Shown here piece by piece: positions 9,756 to 18,267 of a stretch of DNA of 64,000 nt; position 1 is the first letter of the stretch, and each line of letters begins with the position of its first letter. Both the position numbers and the translations under genes were made by a program. Origin of the DNA: Tectiglobus sp965223355 (GTDB lineage: Bacteria > Pseudomonadota > Alphaproteobacteria > Rhizobiales > Hyphomicrobiaceae); NCBI GenBank assembly GCA_965223355.1, contig CBDCWE010000003.1, positions 2,232,001 to 2,296,000 of the forward strand, read 5' to 3'. Under the pieces are notes generated by a model. It did not search any database. It was not told the origin of the DNA and saw nothing but the letters and a program-made list of their open reading frames with translations.

Positions 9756-9833
9756 ATGAAACGGCGGTTCACCAAATAACCTGTGATGCAACTTCTTTGT
9801 TGCCCTTAAGGCAAGGGCGGAGAGGGTGGATAG

Positions 9834-11069
9834 ATGTCAACTGAAATTCGAGTACCGACACTGGGCGAAAGCGTGACCGAGGCCACGGTCGGACAGTGGT
9901 TCAAGACGCCGGGTGATGCGGTTGCGGTTGACGAGCCGCTGTGCGAGCTTGAAACGGATAAGGTCACCGTCGAGGTGCCGTCGCCCGTTGCCGGTGTGCT
10001 TGGCCAGATCGCTGTCGAGGAAGGTGCGACGGTCGAGGTTGGAGCGTTGCTTGGCACCGTCAACGCCGGTCAGAGCGCGGCGGCGGCGCCAGCCGCAGCT
10101 TCGCCACCGGCGCCGGCCGCCCAACCGCAAGCGGCCGCTCAGGCAAGCGCCATGCCGCCATCCCCCGCAGCGCGAAAAGTCCTCGAGGAAAAGGGCATCG
10201 ATGCTGGCTCCGTCGAGGGTTCTGGCCGGCGTGGTCAGGTTCTGAAAGAAGACGCGATGGCGGCATCTTCCCCGGCCGCCAATGCAGCACCGGTTCCTGT
10301 CGCCGCGCCGGCGCCTGCACCGGTTCCGGTTCAGCAAATGCGGGCACCGTCAGCACCCAACGATGCGGCACGTGAAGAGCGCGTGCGCATGACGCGGTTG
10401 CGCCAGACGATCGCCCGGCGCCTCAAGGACGCCCAGAACACGGCGGCAATGCTCACGACCTTCAACGATGTCGACATGAGCGCGGTAATGGACCTGCGCG
10501 CGGAGTACAAAGACCTGTTCGAGCGCCGCCACGGCGTCAAACTCGGCTTCATGAGCTTTTTCGTGAAGGCCTGCATTCAGGCCCTGAAAGAAATTCCGGC
10601 CGTCAACGCCGAGATCGACGGCCAGGATCTGATCTACAAGAACTACTATCACGTTGGCGTTGCTGTCGGGACGAACAAGGGGCTGGTGGTGCCGGTGATC
10701 CGTGAGGCCGACCGTATGAGCCTCGCCGAGATCGAAATGGCGATTGGTGATTTCGGCAAGCGGGCGCGTGACGGTAAGCTTGGCATCGAGGAAATGCAGG
10801 GTGGCACGTTTACGATCTCAAACGGCGGCGTCTACGGTTCGATGCTGTCGACGCCGATCCTCAATGCGCCGCAGTCCGGCATTCTCGGCATGCACCGCAT
10901 CGAGCAACGTCCGGTCGTTTTGAAGGATGGTTCGATTGCTGCACGGGCGATGATGTATCTGGCGCTCAGCTACGATCACCGAATCGTGGACGGCAAGGAG
11001 GCCGTCACGTTCCTGGTGCGCGTAAAGGAGTGTCTGGAAGACCCGCAGCGGTTCCTGTTGGAGCTTTAG
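9834..11069 (+). CDS. sucB: 2-oxoglutarate dehydrogenase E2 (dihydrolipoyl succinyltransferase)
   Basis: E2 core of the 2-oxoglutarate dehydrogenase complex. 411 residues in the standard order: a lipoyl domain (about 1-76) with the lipoylated Lys in ELETDKVTVEV; a long Ala/Pro linker; an E3/E1-binding domain with PAARKVLEEKGID and GSGRRGQVLKED (about 105-145); a second Ala/Pro linker; and the catalytic domain with SYDHRIVDGKEAV, which holds the His-Asp active-site pair near the C-terminus. It starts 78 nt after sucA and is followed by a decayed gene before lpdA. Confidence 0.97.
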   Translation: MSTEIRVPTLGESVTEATVGQWFKTPGDAVAVDEPLCELETDKVTVEVPSPVAGVLGQIAVEEGATVEVGALLGTVNAGQSAAAAPAAASPPAPAAQPQAAAQASAMPPSPAARKVLEEKGIDAGSVEGSGRRGQVLKEDAMAASSPAANAAPVPVAAPAPAPVPVQQMRAPSAPNDAAREERVRMTRLRQTIARRLKDAQNTAAMLTTFNDVDMSAVMDLRAEYKDLFERRHGVKLGFMSFFVKACIQALKEIPAVNAEIDGQDLIYKNYYHVGVAVGTNKGLVVPVIREADRMSLAEIEMAIGDFGKRARDGKLGIEEMQGGTFTISNGGVYGSMLSTPILNAPQSGILGMHRIEQRPVVLKDGSIAARAMMYLALSYDHRIVDGKEAVTFLVRVKECLEDPQRFLLEL

Positions 11070-11074
11070 GCTGC

Positions 11075-11445
11075 ATGCCGGTGCCGGAGTTTGCGTACGT
11101 TGCCATCCGCGAGGCGGATCCGGCGCGGCGTTTCTACGAGAACACGTTTGGTGCGAATGTCTTCCACGTGGTTCGCAGTGATGACGGTGATGTTGTGCAT
11201 GCCCGACTGCGGATTGGCGATGCCGTCATCTATGTGCCTGACCCAAGTCCGGGCAACTCCGGGGGTTTCCTCGCCGGATCAACTTGGCGCAACAACCGTC
11301 TCGATCCGTCTGCAGCTGGCAACGCCTGCAGACGTCGATCAAGTGTTCGAGACTGCCGTCGGGCGTCCGGCATGGTGCGACGGTCGTGATAACGCCCCGA
11401 GCGACCGCGTGGGCCTTTGGAGCTGCCCTTGAGACCGCGAACTGA
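11075..11445 (+). pseudogene. Decayed VOC/PhnB-like (glyoxalase-family) gene
   Basis: The first frame from ATG 11075 reads MPVPEFAYVAIREADPARRFYENTF and ARLRIGDAVIYVPD, typical of PhnB-like VOC proteins, to about 11260. The match then moves to the next frame (LGATTVSIRLQLATPADVDQVFE), and a third frame holds the usual family ending, seen here as VVITPRATAWAFGAALETAN with a stop at 11443. At least two frameshifts therefore break the reading frame in under 400 bp. I infer a recent pseudogene inside the OGDH operon; it starts only 5 nt after sucB and may once have been co-translated. Confidence 0.75.
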
Positions 11446-11474
11446 GATTGAAAAACGAGGCCGGAGATCGAACC

Positions 11475-12881
11475 ATGGCTGAAGCATACGACCTTATCGT
11501 TATTGGCACCGGGCCCGGCGGTTATGTTTGCGCAATTCGCGCAGCGCAACTGGGCATGAAGGTTGCCGTCGTCGAAAGGCGGGCGACGCACGGGGGCACC
11601 TGTCTCAATGTCGGGTGTATCCCGTCGAAGGCGTTGCTGCACGCCTCCGAGCTTTACGAGGAGGCCGGGCACGGTTTCAGCGACATGGGTATCAACGTGA
11701 CGCCGTCGCTCGATCTCGCCAAGATGCTGGCGTTCAAGGACGCGGGTATCAAGGGTAACGTGGACGGCGTTGCCTTCCTGCTGAAGAAGAACAAGATCGA
11801 TGCGGTTCACGGCGTCGGCAGGATCCTCGCGGCCGGGCGGGTGCAGGTGACGAGCGATGACGGGCAAGTGCAAACGCTCGAGGCCCGCAACATCGTCATC
11901 GCAACAGGCTCCGATGTGGCGCCGCTTGCCGGCATCGAAATCGATGAACAGACCGTGGTGTCCTCGACCGGTGCGCTGGAACTCGCCCAGGTGCCGAACC
12001 GGCTGCTCGTCATCGGTGCCGGCGTGATCGGTTTGGAGCTTGGTTCGGTCTGGCGGCGTTTGGGCGCGGACGTGCAGGTCGTTGAATTCCTGGACCGGAT
12101 TGTTCCCGGCATGGACGGCGATGTTGCCAAGCAGTTCCAACGCATCCTGCAAAAGCAGGGGATGACGTTCAAGCTCGGATCAAAGGTGACGGGCGTTTCG
12201 CCTGCCGGGCCGAACGGCCATACCGTCACGATTGAGCCGGCGGCCGGTGGTGAGGCCGAGACGGTCGACGCCGACGTTGTGCTGGTCAGCATCGGGCGGG
12301 TGCCGTTTACCGATGGTCTCGGACTAGAAGAAGCCGGCGTGCACAAGGACGAGCGCGGATTTGTCGTCGTCGATGCGCATTTGCAAACGTCGGTTCCCGG
12401 CATCTATGCGATCGGCGATGTCATCGTCGGGCCCATGCTGGCGCACAAGGCCGAAGATGAAGGCGTTGCCGTTGCCGAGCGCCTTGCCGGGCAGGCCGGG
12501 CACGTCAACTATGACGTCATCCCGAACGTTATCTATACCAACCCCGAGGTGGCGTCCGTTGGCAAGACGGAACAAGAACTCAAGGACGCCGGCATCGCCT
12601 ACGCAGTTGGCAAGTTTCCGTTCACGGCCAACGGCCGCGCCAAGGTCAACCGCACCACCGATGGTTTTGTGAAGGTGTTGGCCGACAAGACAACGGACCG
12701 CATCGTCGGTGTCCATATGGTCGGCCCGCATGTCGGGGAGCTGATTGCCGAGGCGGCCGTGATCATGGAGTTTGGCGGATCTGCGGAAGATCTGGCGCGA
12801 ACCTGCCACGCCCATCCGACGTTGAGCGAGGCTGTTAAAGAGGCAGCCCTTGCCGTCGACAAGCGCGCTTTGCACATGTGA
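11475..12881 (+). CDS. lpdA: Dihydrolipoyl dehydrogenase (E3)
   Basis: FAD enzyme that reoxidises the E2 lipoyl group with NAD. 468 residues. Seen: FAD fold LIVIGTGPGGYVCAIRAAQLG, redox disulfide GGTCLNVGCIPSK (Cys43 and Cys48), the NAD fold VIGAGVIGLELGSVW, the FAD-contacting GIYAIGDVI, and the C-terminal His447-Glu452 pair in HPTLSE, which completes the active site across the dimer. GGAG lies 8 nt before the ATG at 11475. Being last in the suc operon, it probably serves the 2-oxoglutarate complex, but one E3 often serves the pyruvate complex too. Confidence 0.97.
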   Translation: MAEAYDLIVIGTGPGGYVCAIRAAQLGMKVAVVERRATHGGTCLNVGCIPSKALLHASELYEEAGHGFSDMGINVTPSLDLAKMLAFKDAGIKGNVDGVAFLLKKNKIDAVHGVGRILAAGRVQVTSDDGQVQTLEARNIVIATGSDVAPLAGIEIDEQTVVSSTGALELAQVPNRLLVIGAGVIGLELGSVWRRLGADVQVVEFLDRIVPGMDGDVAKQFQRILQKQGMTFKLGSKVTGVSPAGPNGHTVTIEPAAGGEAETVDADVVLVSIGRVPFTDGLGLEEAGVHKDERGFVVVDAHLQTSVPGIYAIGDVIVGPMLAHKAEDEGVAVAERLAGQAGHVNYDVIPNVIYTNPEVASVGKTEQELKDAGIAYAVGKFPFTANGRAKVNRTTDGFVKVLADKTTDRIVGVHMVGPHVGELIAEAAVIMEFGGSAEDLARTCHAHPTLSEAVKEAALAVDKRALHM

Positions 12882-13012
12882 TCGAGTTGACGGCTGATCC
12901 GGCTCAGGGGTTCAGGGGTGCTGCTGCAATTCGAGGTTGGCCGGCAACGATGGAAGCGCTGCGCATGGTTGGCGGGGGCGCCGATGTCCGCAGCGCACCG
13001 ATGGAGGCGGCC

Positions 13013-13609
13013 ATGGCCAAGTTCATGCTCAGGCTGATGCTGTGTTTCGTACTGGCCAGCAGTTGTTCGCCAGTTGCATCGGTCGCCCAGACTTCGATTG
13101 ATCCAGTTCAAGATGGTGCACGGCCTGACCACGATCGCAGGCTCAAACGGCTGTTCGAACTGTTGAAATCGGCGGACAACGAAGATGATGCGCGCCGGCA
13201 CGCGCTGCAAATATGGACGCTCTGGTATCAATCCGGCAATGACGATGTCGACCTTGTGATGCGCCAGGCGCGCCGGTCGACGCGTGGCGGGGACCTGACC
13301 ATTGCGCTACAGCTGGTGGAGCGGGCGCTCAAGATGATGCCGCGATACTCGGAGGCCTGGAATTTGCGCGCAACCATCCTGTTCTACCTGGGCCGCGACG
13401 CAGAGTCGGTTGCCGACATTGAGCGGACGCTGGCGCTTGAGCCGCGCCATTTCGGAGCTCTCGCCGGTATGATGATGATCAACATGCGGTTGGGAAATTG
13501 GACCGGGGCGCTGCGGGCCCTGCGCGCCGGCCTCAAAATTCATCCGTTCCTGCAGGAGCGCAAGGTCCTCAAACGGCTGGAGGGTCTGGCCAGGGGGCAG
13601 CCGCTCTGA
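13013..13609 (+). CDS. Small exported TPR-repeat protein
   Basis: 198 residues. An N-terminal signal sequence is visible (MAKFMLRLMLCFVLASSCSPVASVAQ), with cleavage likely after the second Ala-containing stretch. The mature part has tetratricopeptide-like helices: GGDLTIALQLVERALKM, YSEAWNLRATILFYLGRD, ESVADIERTLALEPRHFGAL, then NWTGALRALRAGLKIHP. TPR proteins act as binding scaffolds; no enzyme motif is seen. GGAGG lies 7 nt before the ATG at 13013; the open frame extends further up to overlap the lpdA stop, but without a family match. Many alphaproteobacteria carry such periplasmic TPR proteins of unknown role. Confidence 0.8.
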   Translation: MAKFMLRLMLCFVLASSCSPVASVAQTSIDPVQDGARPDHDRRLKRLFELLKSADNEDDARRHALQIWTLWYQSGNDDVDLVMRQARRSTRGGDLTIALQLVERALKMMPRYSEAWNLRATILFYLGRDAESVADIERTLALEPRHFGALAGMMMINMRLGNWTGALRALRAGLKIHPFLQERKVLKRLEGLARGQPL

Positions 13610-13621
13610 ATCAGGACACTG

Positions 13622-13754
13622 GAGCAACCTGCCTTTATTCGGAATCGGAACGATCCCGAATAAAGGCAGGTTGCTCGCCTCTAAAGTGGCGATCATCTTT
13701 GTGCTTTAAGTTGGAACCGCAATAGCGGTTCCAACTTAAAGCACGATGATCTAG
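13622..13754 (+). repeat. R1 repeat, copy b (full length, forward)
   Basis: Both hairpins are present: hairpin A (GCCTTTATTCGG against CCGAATAAAGGC), a linker containing CTCTAAAGTGGCGATCATC, and hairpin B (GTGCTTTAAGTTGGAACCGC, loop AATA, perfect complement). It ends GATGATCTAG and runs straight into a short R2 fragment (13752-13798). It lies between the ends of two convergent genes. Confidence 0.9.
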
Positions 13755-13798
13755 TGCCGTTCAGAGTTGGCCCGAACCAGCCCGCTTCAGGCGGATAT
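13752..13798 (+). repeat. R2 repeat fragment (copy b)
   Basis: TGCCGTTCAGAGTTGGCCCG followed by AACCAGCCCGCTTCAGGCG matches the opening of R2 at 27567, but the rest is missing. It abuts R1 copy b. Confidence 0.5.
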
Positions 13799-13801
13799 CA
13801 G

Positions 13802-14503
13802 TTAGAATTGCTCGACCCAAGGGCGCAATTCAACCTCCCATGTCCAGGCCGAACGGGGCTGGTTGACGATCGCAAGATAGGTCTCGGCAATGGCATCCGG
13901 ATCGAGATAGGTGTCGGGCGACTGGCCGGCGTCTTCGGTCCGGCCCTTGGCGGCATTGCGCACGCCACCATCGATGACGAAATGGGCGACATGAACGTTT
14001 TGCGGCGCCAGCTCGCGGGCCAACGACTGGGCAAGGCCGCGCAGTGCGAACTTGCCCATCGCAAATGCGGTAGAGCGGGCATAACCCTTGACGCTGGCCG
14101 AGGCGCCGGTGAACAGGATTGTGCCCTGGCCGCGCTTCAGCATTCGCTTTGCTGCTTCCTGGGCAACGAGAAATCCGCCGAAGGCCGAGACATTGATGGC
14201 GTGTGCGACGTCTGCCGGCGGCAAGTCAACAATGGTGCCGGGCACCCGCATGCTGGGATTGTAGAGAACCACATCGAGATGGCCGTACCGGCGGTCGATT
14301 TCGGTGAAGATGGCTGCGACCTGATCCATCTTGGTGGAATCGCAGTTCATCGTGTCGGCGTTGGTATCGCCGGCCAGGCGTGCAAGCTTGTCGGTATCAC
14401 GGGCCGTCAGCATCAGCCGGTAGCCTTCACGGGCCAGGGTTCGCGCGAACGACGCGCTAATGCCGCTACCGGTCCCGACAATCAGGGCGGTCTTTTGGGT
14501 CAT
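13802..14503 (-). CDS. Short-chain dehydrogenase/reductase-fold protein lacking the catalytic Tyr
   Basis: 233 residues of the SDR Rossmann fold. Seen: GTGSGIS (residues 10-16) for NAD(P), YNPS (81-84) in place of the usual NNAG, GASAS with Ser135, and Lys151 in AFAMGKFALRGLAQSLAREL. Four residues before this Lys, where the catalytic Tyr of YxxxK should be, there is Phe147. Tyr141 is nearby but has the wrong spacing. Related SDR-like proteins with this ending (HVAHFVIDGGV) are common in proteobacteria and are usually annotated as oxidoreductases without proof. Its stop lies just beside the R1/R2 repeats at 13.6-13.8 kb. Confidence 0.88.
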   Translation of the reverse strand: MTQKTALIVGTGSGISASFARTLAREGYRLMLTARDTDKLARLAGDTNADTMNCDSTKMDQVAAIFTEIDRRYGHLDVVLYNPSMRVPGTIVDLPPADVAHAINVSAFGGFLVAQEAAKRMLKRGQGTILFTGASASVKGYARSTAFAMGKFALRGLAQSLARELAPQNVHVAHFVIDGGVRNAAKGRTEDAGQSPDTYLDPDAIAETYLAIVNQPRSAWTWEVELRPWVEQF

Positions 14504-14783
14504 GCCAGTTTCCTCTGCTCGGTACGCGTGTTGTGATTGATCACGATTGTGCCGAGGCGGCCAGAGGGTGGCAAGATCTTTGCGCTGCTATGACTTTCCC
14601 GACCACCGCCAATCCGGCGCCGGATTGGCGGGTTGGCTCAGGCGCAGCCCGTAACCCAACTCTCCTGCCGCATCGTGTCGGGTAACGCGCGCTCAAAGGT
14701 ATCGAGCCGCCATGCCGCGGCTTGACCACCGGAATATCCCTTGGACCTCGGGCTTGTTCAGAGGTGCCCCCAGTCCCGACACG

Positions 14784-15761
14784 TCAGGCGCGAGGGTGGG
14801 CCGCATCGTAGACCGCCAGCAGCCGGTCACGCTCGACCTCGGTATAGGACTGTGTTGTCGACAACGAAGCATGGCCGAGCAGTTCCTGGATCTGGCGGAG
14901 ATCAGCCCCTTCGGACAGCAGATGGGTTGCAAATGAATGGCGCAAGGTGTGGGGTGTTGCGTCGTGAGGGAGTTCGAGTCGTTCGCGCAACCGGGCGATC
15001 GCCAGCTGAATGATCCGCGGTGACAGCGCGCCGCCCTTGACGCCGACGAACAGTTGATCGGCAGGCTGCAATTCGTAAGGGCATTGTGCGAGATAGCTTC
15101 GGATCGCAGCGATCGTGACCGGCAACAGGGGGACGAGCCTTTCCTTGCCACCCTTGCCGCGGATCAACAGCGTGTCACGTCCGTCGATCGGAGCATCGCG
15201 CAACCGGATCGACAGGGCCTCCGAAATCCGCAAGCCCGCGCCGTAGAGCAGCAGAAACACCGCTTTGTCACGCGCTGCGACCCAATCGAGTTCCGTTTCG
15301 GTGCGGCTGTCGACCAGCTGCTTGGCCTTGTCGACCGTCAACGGTTTGGGCAATGAACGCGGGATCTTCGGCATCGCAACCTGCATAATCGTCCGGTTGC
15401 GCACGATCTCGCCGGTTTCAAGCCAGCGAAACAACGCGCGCAGGGCAGACAGCGTGCGTGCCAATGAGCGGCTGGAGGCGCCCTGTTTGCGGCGTGCCGC
15501 CAGGAAGCCGCGGAACGTGCGGCCGTTGATATCTGCGACGTCCGAGATCTTTACCGGTCGGCCGAGCCCAGACTTCAAGTGCTCCAGAAACTGGCGCGCG
15601 TCGCGCGCGTAGGCCTGCCGGGTATTGTCCGCGTAACCACGTTCATCGGTGATGCTGTCGAGCCAAGTTTCAACGATTTGCGCCAGCTCGCGGTCGGCCG
15701 AAGCGATGAAACCGCGAGATGCAATATATCCTGGATATCCTGGTTGATCGTTCGAGTGCAT
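14784..15761 (-). CDS. xerC: Tyrosine recombinase XerC
   Basis: Chromosome-dimer-resolving recombinase that acts with XerD at dif. 325 residues from the chosen ATG (MHSNDQ) at 15761. Seen: the N-terminal SAM-like DNA-binding part, then LLYGAGLRISEAL with the first catalytic Arg, RGKGGKERLVPL with the beta-hairpin Lys, HTLRHSFATHLL (His, Arg), LLGHASLSTTQ (His) and the nucleophile Tyr in SYTEVE. The ending LLAVYDAAHPRA is like XerC rather than XerD. The frame is open further upstream, towards and over the start of priA, but that part is not family-like. It diverges from priA, and the gap holds a CtrA-type box. Confidence 0.9.
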   Translation of the reverse strand: MHSNDQPGYPGYIASRGFIASADRELAQIVETWLDSITDERGYADNTRQAYARDARQFLEHLKSGLGRPVKISDVADINGRTFRGFLAARRKQGASSRSLARTLSALRALFRWLETGEIVRNRTIMQVAMPKIPRSLPKPLTVDKAKQLVDSRTETELDWVAARDKAVFLLLYGAGLRISEALSIRLRDAPIDGRDTLLIRGKGGKERLVPLLPVTIAAIRSYLAQCPYELQPADQLFVGVKGGALSPRIIQLAIARLRERLELPHDATPHTLRHSFATHLLSEGADLRQIQELLGHASLSTTQSYTEVERDRLLAVYDAAHPRA

Positions 15762-15835
15762 ATGCGGTCCCGCACCATAGGTTTGCTTGCGAATCACAAT
15801 CCAAAATAAGTTGGGCCAGGATCCGTTTGCAAAGG

Positions 15836-15851
15836 TTAACCGTTTGTTAAC
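15836..15851. promoter_or_regulatory. Candidate CtrA-binding box in the xerC-priA divergent region
   Basis: TTAACCGTTTGTTAAC fits TTAA-N7-TTAAC, the binding pattern of the alphaproteobacterial cell-cycle regulator CtrA. It lies about 75 bp before xerC and 145 bp before priA. One match to a short pattern is weak proof, but both flanking genes act on chromosome replication or segregation. Confidence 0.45.
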
Positions 15852-15980
15852 GTCCGGGCATCGCCTTGTGGTCTGTATCATAGCTGTCGGCCAGCCAACG
15901 GCGGCCTGACGCCTTCTGGTGGCCGCAACTCTCAACGTAGGCTCAGGTGTTCGTGATTCGCAGTCCAGAGTTTGGAGCCC

Positions 15981-18200
15981 GTGACTAGTTTCTTCGAATT
16001 GGCAGGTGATCGTGATCAGGCCCCGGCGCGGGTGCCGGTGGTGCTGCCGGTGGCGCTCGACCAAAGCTACGACTACCTGCTTGGCGAGGAGCACGATGTT
16101 CGCCCGGGTGCGTTCGTCCTGGTGCCGTTCGGCCCGCAACTGCGCATTGGTATCGTCTGGGACCAGCCGGTCGGCGAACCAAAGCCGGTGGCACCGTCGA
16201 AATTGAAAGCGTTGGCCGGAAAGGTGGATGTGCCGCGATTGCCAGCCGCTTCAATGCGTTTTGCCGAGTGGATCGCCAGATATACGCTGTCGCCGCTCGG
16301 CATGGTGGTGCGGATGATGATGGCGGCGCGGTCGGCCTTCGAGGTCGAACGGCCGCGATACGGGGTGCAGATCGTGCCGGATGCGCATCTGCCGCCGCGC
16401 ATGACGGATGCGCGAAACCGAGCCGTCGAGATCGCGGTCGACGGCCGCGTGCGCGCGAAGGCGGAACTGGCGCGTGCGGCCGGCTGCACGACCGGCGTGG
16501 TTGACGGTCTCGTCAAGGCCGGCGTGCTGGTCGAGGTTGCGATACCGGAAAAGCAGTATCCGGCACCGGATCCGGGCCACGCGAGCGTGTCGTTCAGCGA
16601 CCAGCAGAGTGTGGCCGTGCACGCGCTGCGTTCGGCGATCGATGCGCAGAGCTTTTCCGTGACACTGCTCGATGGCGTCACCGGGTCAGGCAAGACCGAA
16701 GTCTACTTCGAAGCCGTGGCCGCGGCCTTGGCGCAGGGCCGGCAGGTCTTGATCATGCTCCCGGAAATCGCGCTGACCAGCCAATTCATGCACCGCTTCG
16801 AAGCGCGCTTCGGGTGTGCGCCGGTGGAATGGCATTCAGCGCTCGGCCCGGCCGAGCGCGGTCGGATCTGGAAGGCGGTCGGTGCAGGCAAGGCGCGGTG
16901 TGTCGTCGGCGCGCGGTCGGGCCTCTACCTGCCGTACGCGGATCTCGGCCTGATCGTTATCGATGAAGAACATGACGGCGGCTTCAAACAGGAAGACCGC
17001 GTCACCTATCAGGCGCGGGATATGGCGGTTGTGCGCGCAAGTATCGGCAAGTTTGCGATCGTGCTGGCCTCGGCGACGCCGTCGATCGAGAGCCACGTCA
17101 ATGCGCGCAACGGGCGCTATCGGCACCTGCTGCTGCCCGGGCGCTATTCGGGTGTCGAACTGCCGGATGTCAAGGCGATCAACCTCAAGCGGGATCCGCC
17201 CGAGAAGGGGCGATGGCTGTCGCCAATCCTTGTCGATGCCATGGTCGAGACCTTGGCTGAGGGCCGCCAGAGCCTGCTGTTCCTCAATCGTCGCGGATAT
17301 GCGCCGCTCACGCTGTGCCAGAAGTGCGGCCATCGTATCCAGTGCCCGCAATGCTCGGCGTGGCTTGTCGAACACCGCTTCCGGCGACGGCTCAACTGCC
17401 ACCATTGCGGGTTTTCGCTGCCGATCCCCGACAAGTGCCCGAAGTGCTCGGAAAGCGAGGCGCTGGTTGCCTGCGGGCCGGGTGTCGAACGGATTTGCGA
17501 GGAGGTCACGGACAGGTTTCCCGACGCCCGGGTCGTCATCCTGTCGAGCGACTTAATCCCGGGTCTGACCGAAATGCGCGAGATCATCGCCCGGATCGAG
17601 GCCGGTGAGGTCGACATCATCATCGGCACGCAGATTGTCGCCAAAGGCCACCATTTCCCGGATCTGGCAACCGTCGGCATTGTCGATGGCGACATGGGCG
17701 TTGCCAGTGATGCCGACCCGCGCGCCGGCGAGCGTTCGTTCCAGCTGATGCACCAGGTCACGGGCCGGGCCGGGCGCGGCTTCGAGCGTGGCCGCGGCTT
17801 CGTGCAAACCCATGATCCCAAGCATCCGGTGATGATGGCGATTGTCAACGGTGATCGCGATGCGTTTGTCGAGTACGAAATCCAGCAGCGCCAGCGCGGG
17901 ATGTTACCTCCCTATGGCCGGCTGGCCGCATTGATCATTTCGGCACGCCACAAGGATCAGGCGGAGCACTTTGCACGGGCGATTGCACGGGCGGCGCCGC
18001 CAGCCCAAAACCTGGCGGTGTTGGGCCCCGTTGAGGCGCCGCTCGCCGTGGTGCGCGGCCGGCATCGCTGGCGCCTGCTGGTCAGGGCACCGCGCGAAAT
18101 CGACATGCAAGGTTATTTGCGCGCCTGGCTCGCTCAAATTCCCGCGATCAAAGGCGATGTTCGCCTGCAGATCGATGTCGACCCCTATAACTTTCTTTGA
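15981..18200 (+). CDS. priA: Primosomal protein N' (PriA helicase)
   Basis: Superfamily 2 helicase that restarts stalled replication forks and loads DnaB. About 739 residues. Seen: N-terminal PVVLPVALDQSYDYLL (3'-end-binding domain), Walker A GVTGSGKTEVYFEA, Walker B DEEHD, SATPS, and the zinc-binding insert with CQKCG, CPQC, CHHCG and CPKC (eight Cys), then TQIVAKGHHFPDLATVG and HQVTGRAGRG of the second helicase lobe. No ATG is available; GTG 15981 is preferred over TTG 15972, both just before the conserved N-terminus. The alpha/beta-hydrolase-OsmC gene follows on the same strand. Confidence 0.94.
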   Translation: MTSFFELAGDRDQAPARVPVVLPVALDQSYDYLLGEEHDVRPGAFVLVPFGPQLRIGIVWDQPVGEPKPVAPSKLKALAGKVDVPRLPAASMRFAEWIARYTLSPLGMVVRMMMAARSAFEVERPRYGVQIVPDAHLPPRMTDARNRAVEIAVDGRVRAKAELARAAGCTTGVVDGLVKAGVLVEVAIPEKQYPAPDPGHASVSFSDQQSVAVHALRSAIDAQSFSVTLLDGVTGSGKTEVYFEAVAAALAQGRQVLIMLPEIALTSQFMHRFEARFGCAPVEWHSALGPAERGRIWKAVGAGKARCVVGARSGLYLPYADLGLIVIDEEHDGGFKQEDRVTYQARDMAVVRASIGKFAIVLASATPSIESHVNARNGRYRHLLLPGRYSGVELPDVKAINLKRDPPEKGRWLSPILVDAMVETLAEGRQSLLFLNRRGYAPLTLCQKCGHRIQCPQCSAWLVEHRFRRRLNCHHCGFSLPIPDKCPKCSESEALVACGPGVERICEEVTDRFPDARVVILSSDLIPGLTEMREIIARIEAGEVDIIIGTQIVAKGHHFPDLATVGIVDGDMGVASDADPRAGERSFQLMHQVTGRAGRGFERGRGFVQTHDPKHPVMMAIVNGDRDAFVEYEIQQRQRGMLPPYGRLAALIISARHKDQAEHFARAIARAAPPAQNLAVLGPVEAPLAVVRGRHRWRLLVRAPREIDMQGYLRAWLAQIPAIKGDVRLQIDVDPYNFL

Positions 18201-18267
18201 TGCAACTTACGTTGTTACCTTATTTGCTTGCGGTTTAGGCCGTTGGCATTGCCCAGGAGCGAGATTT

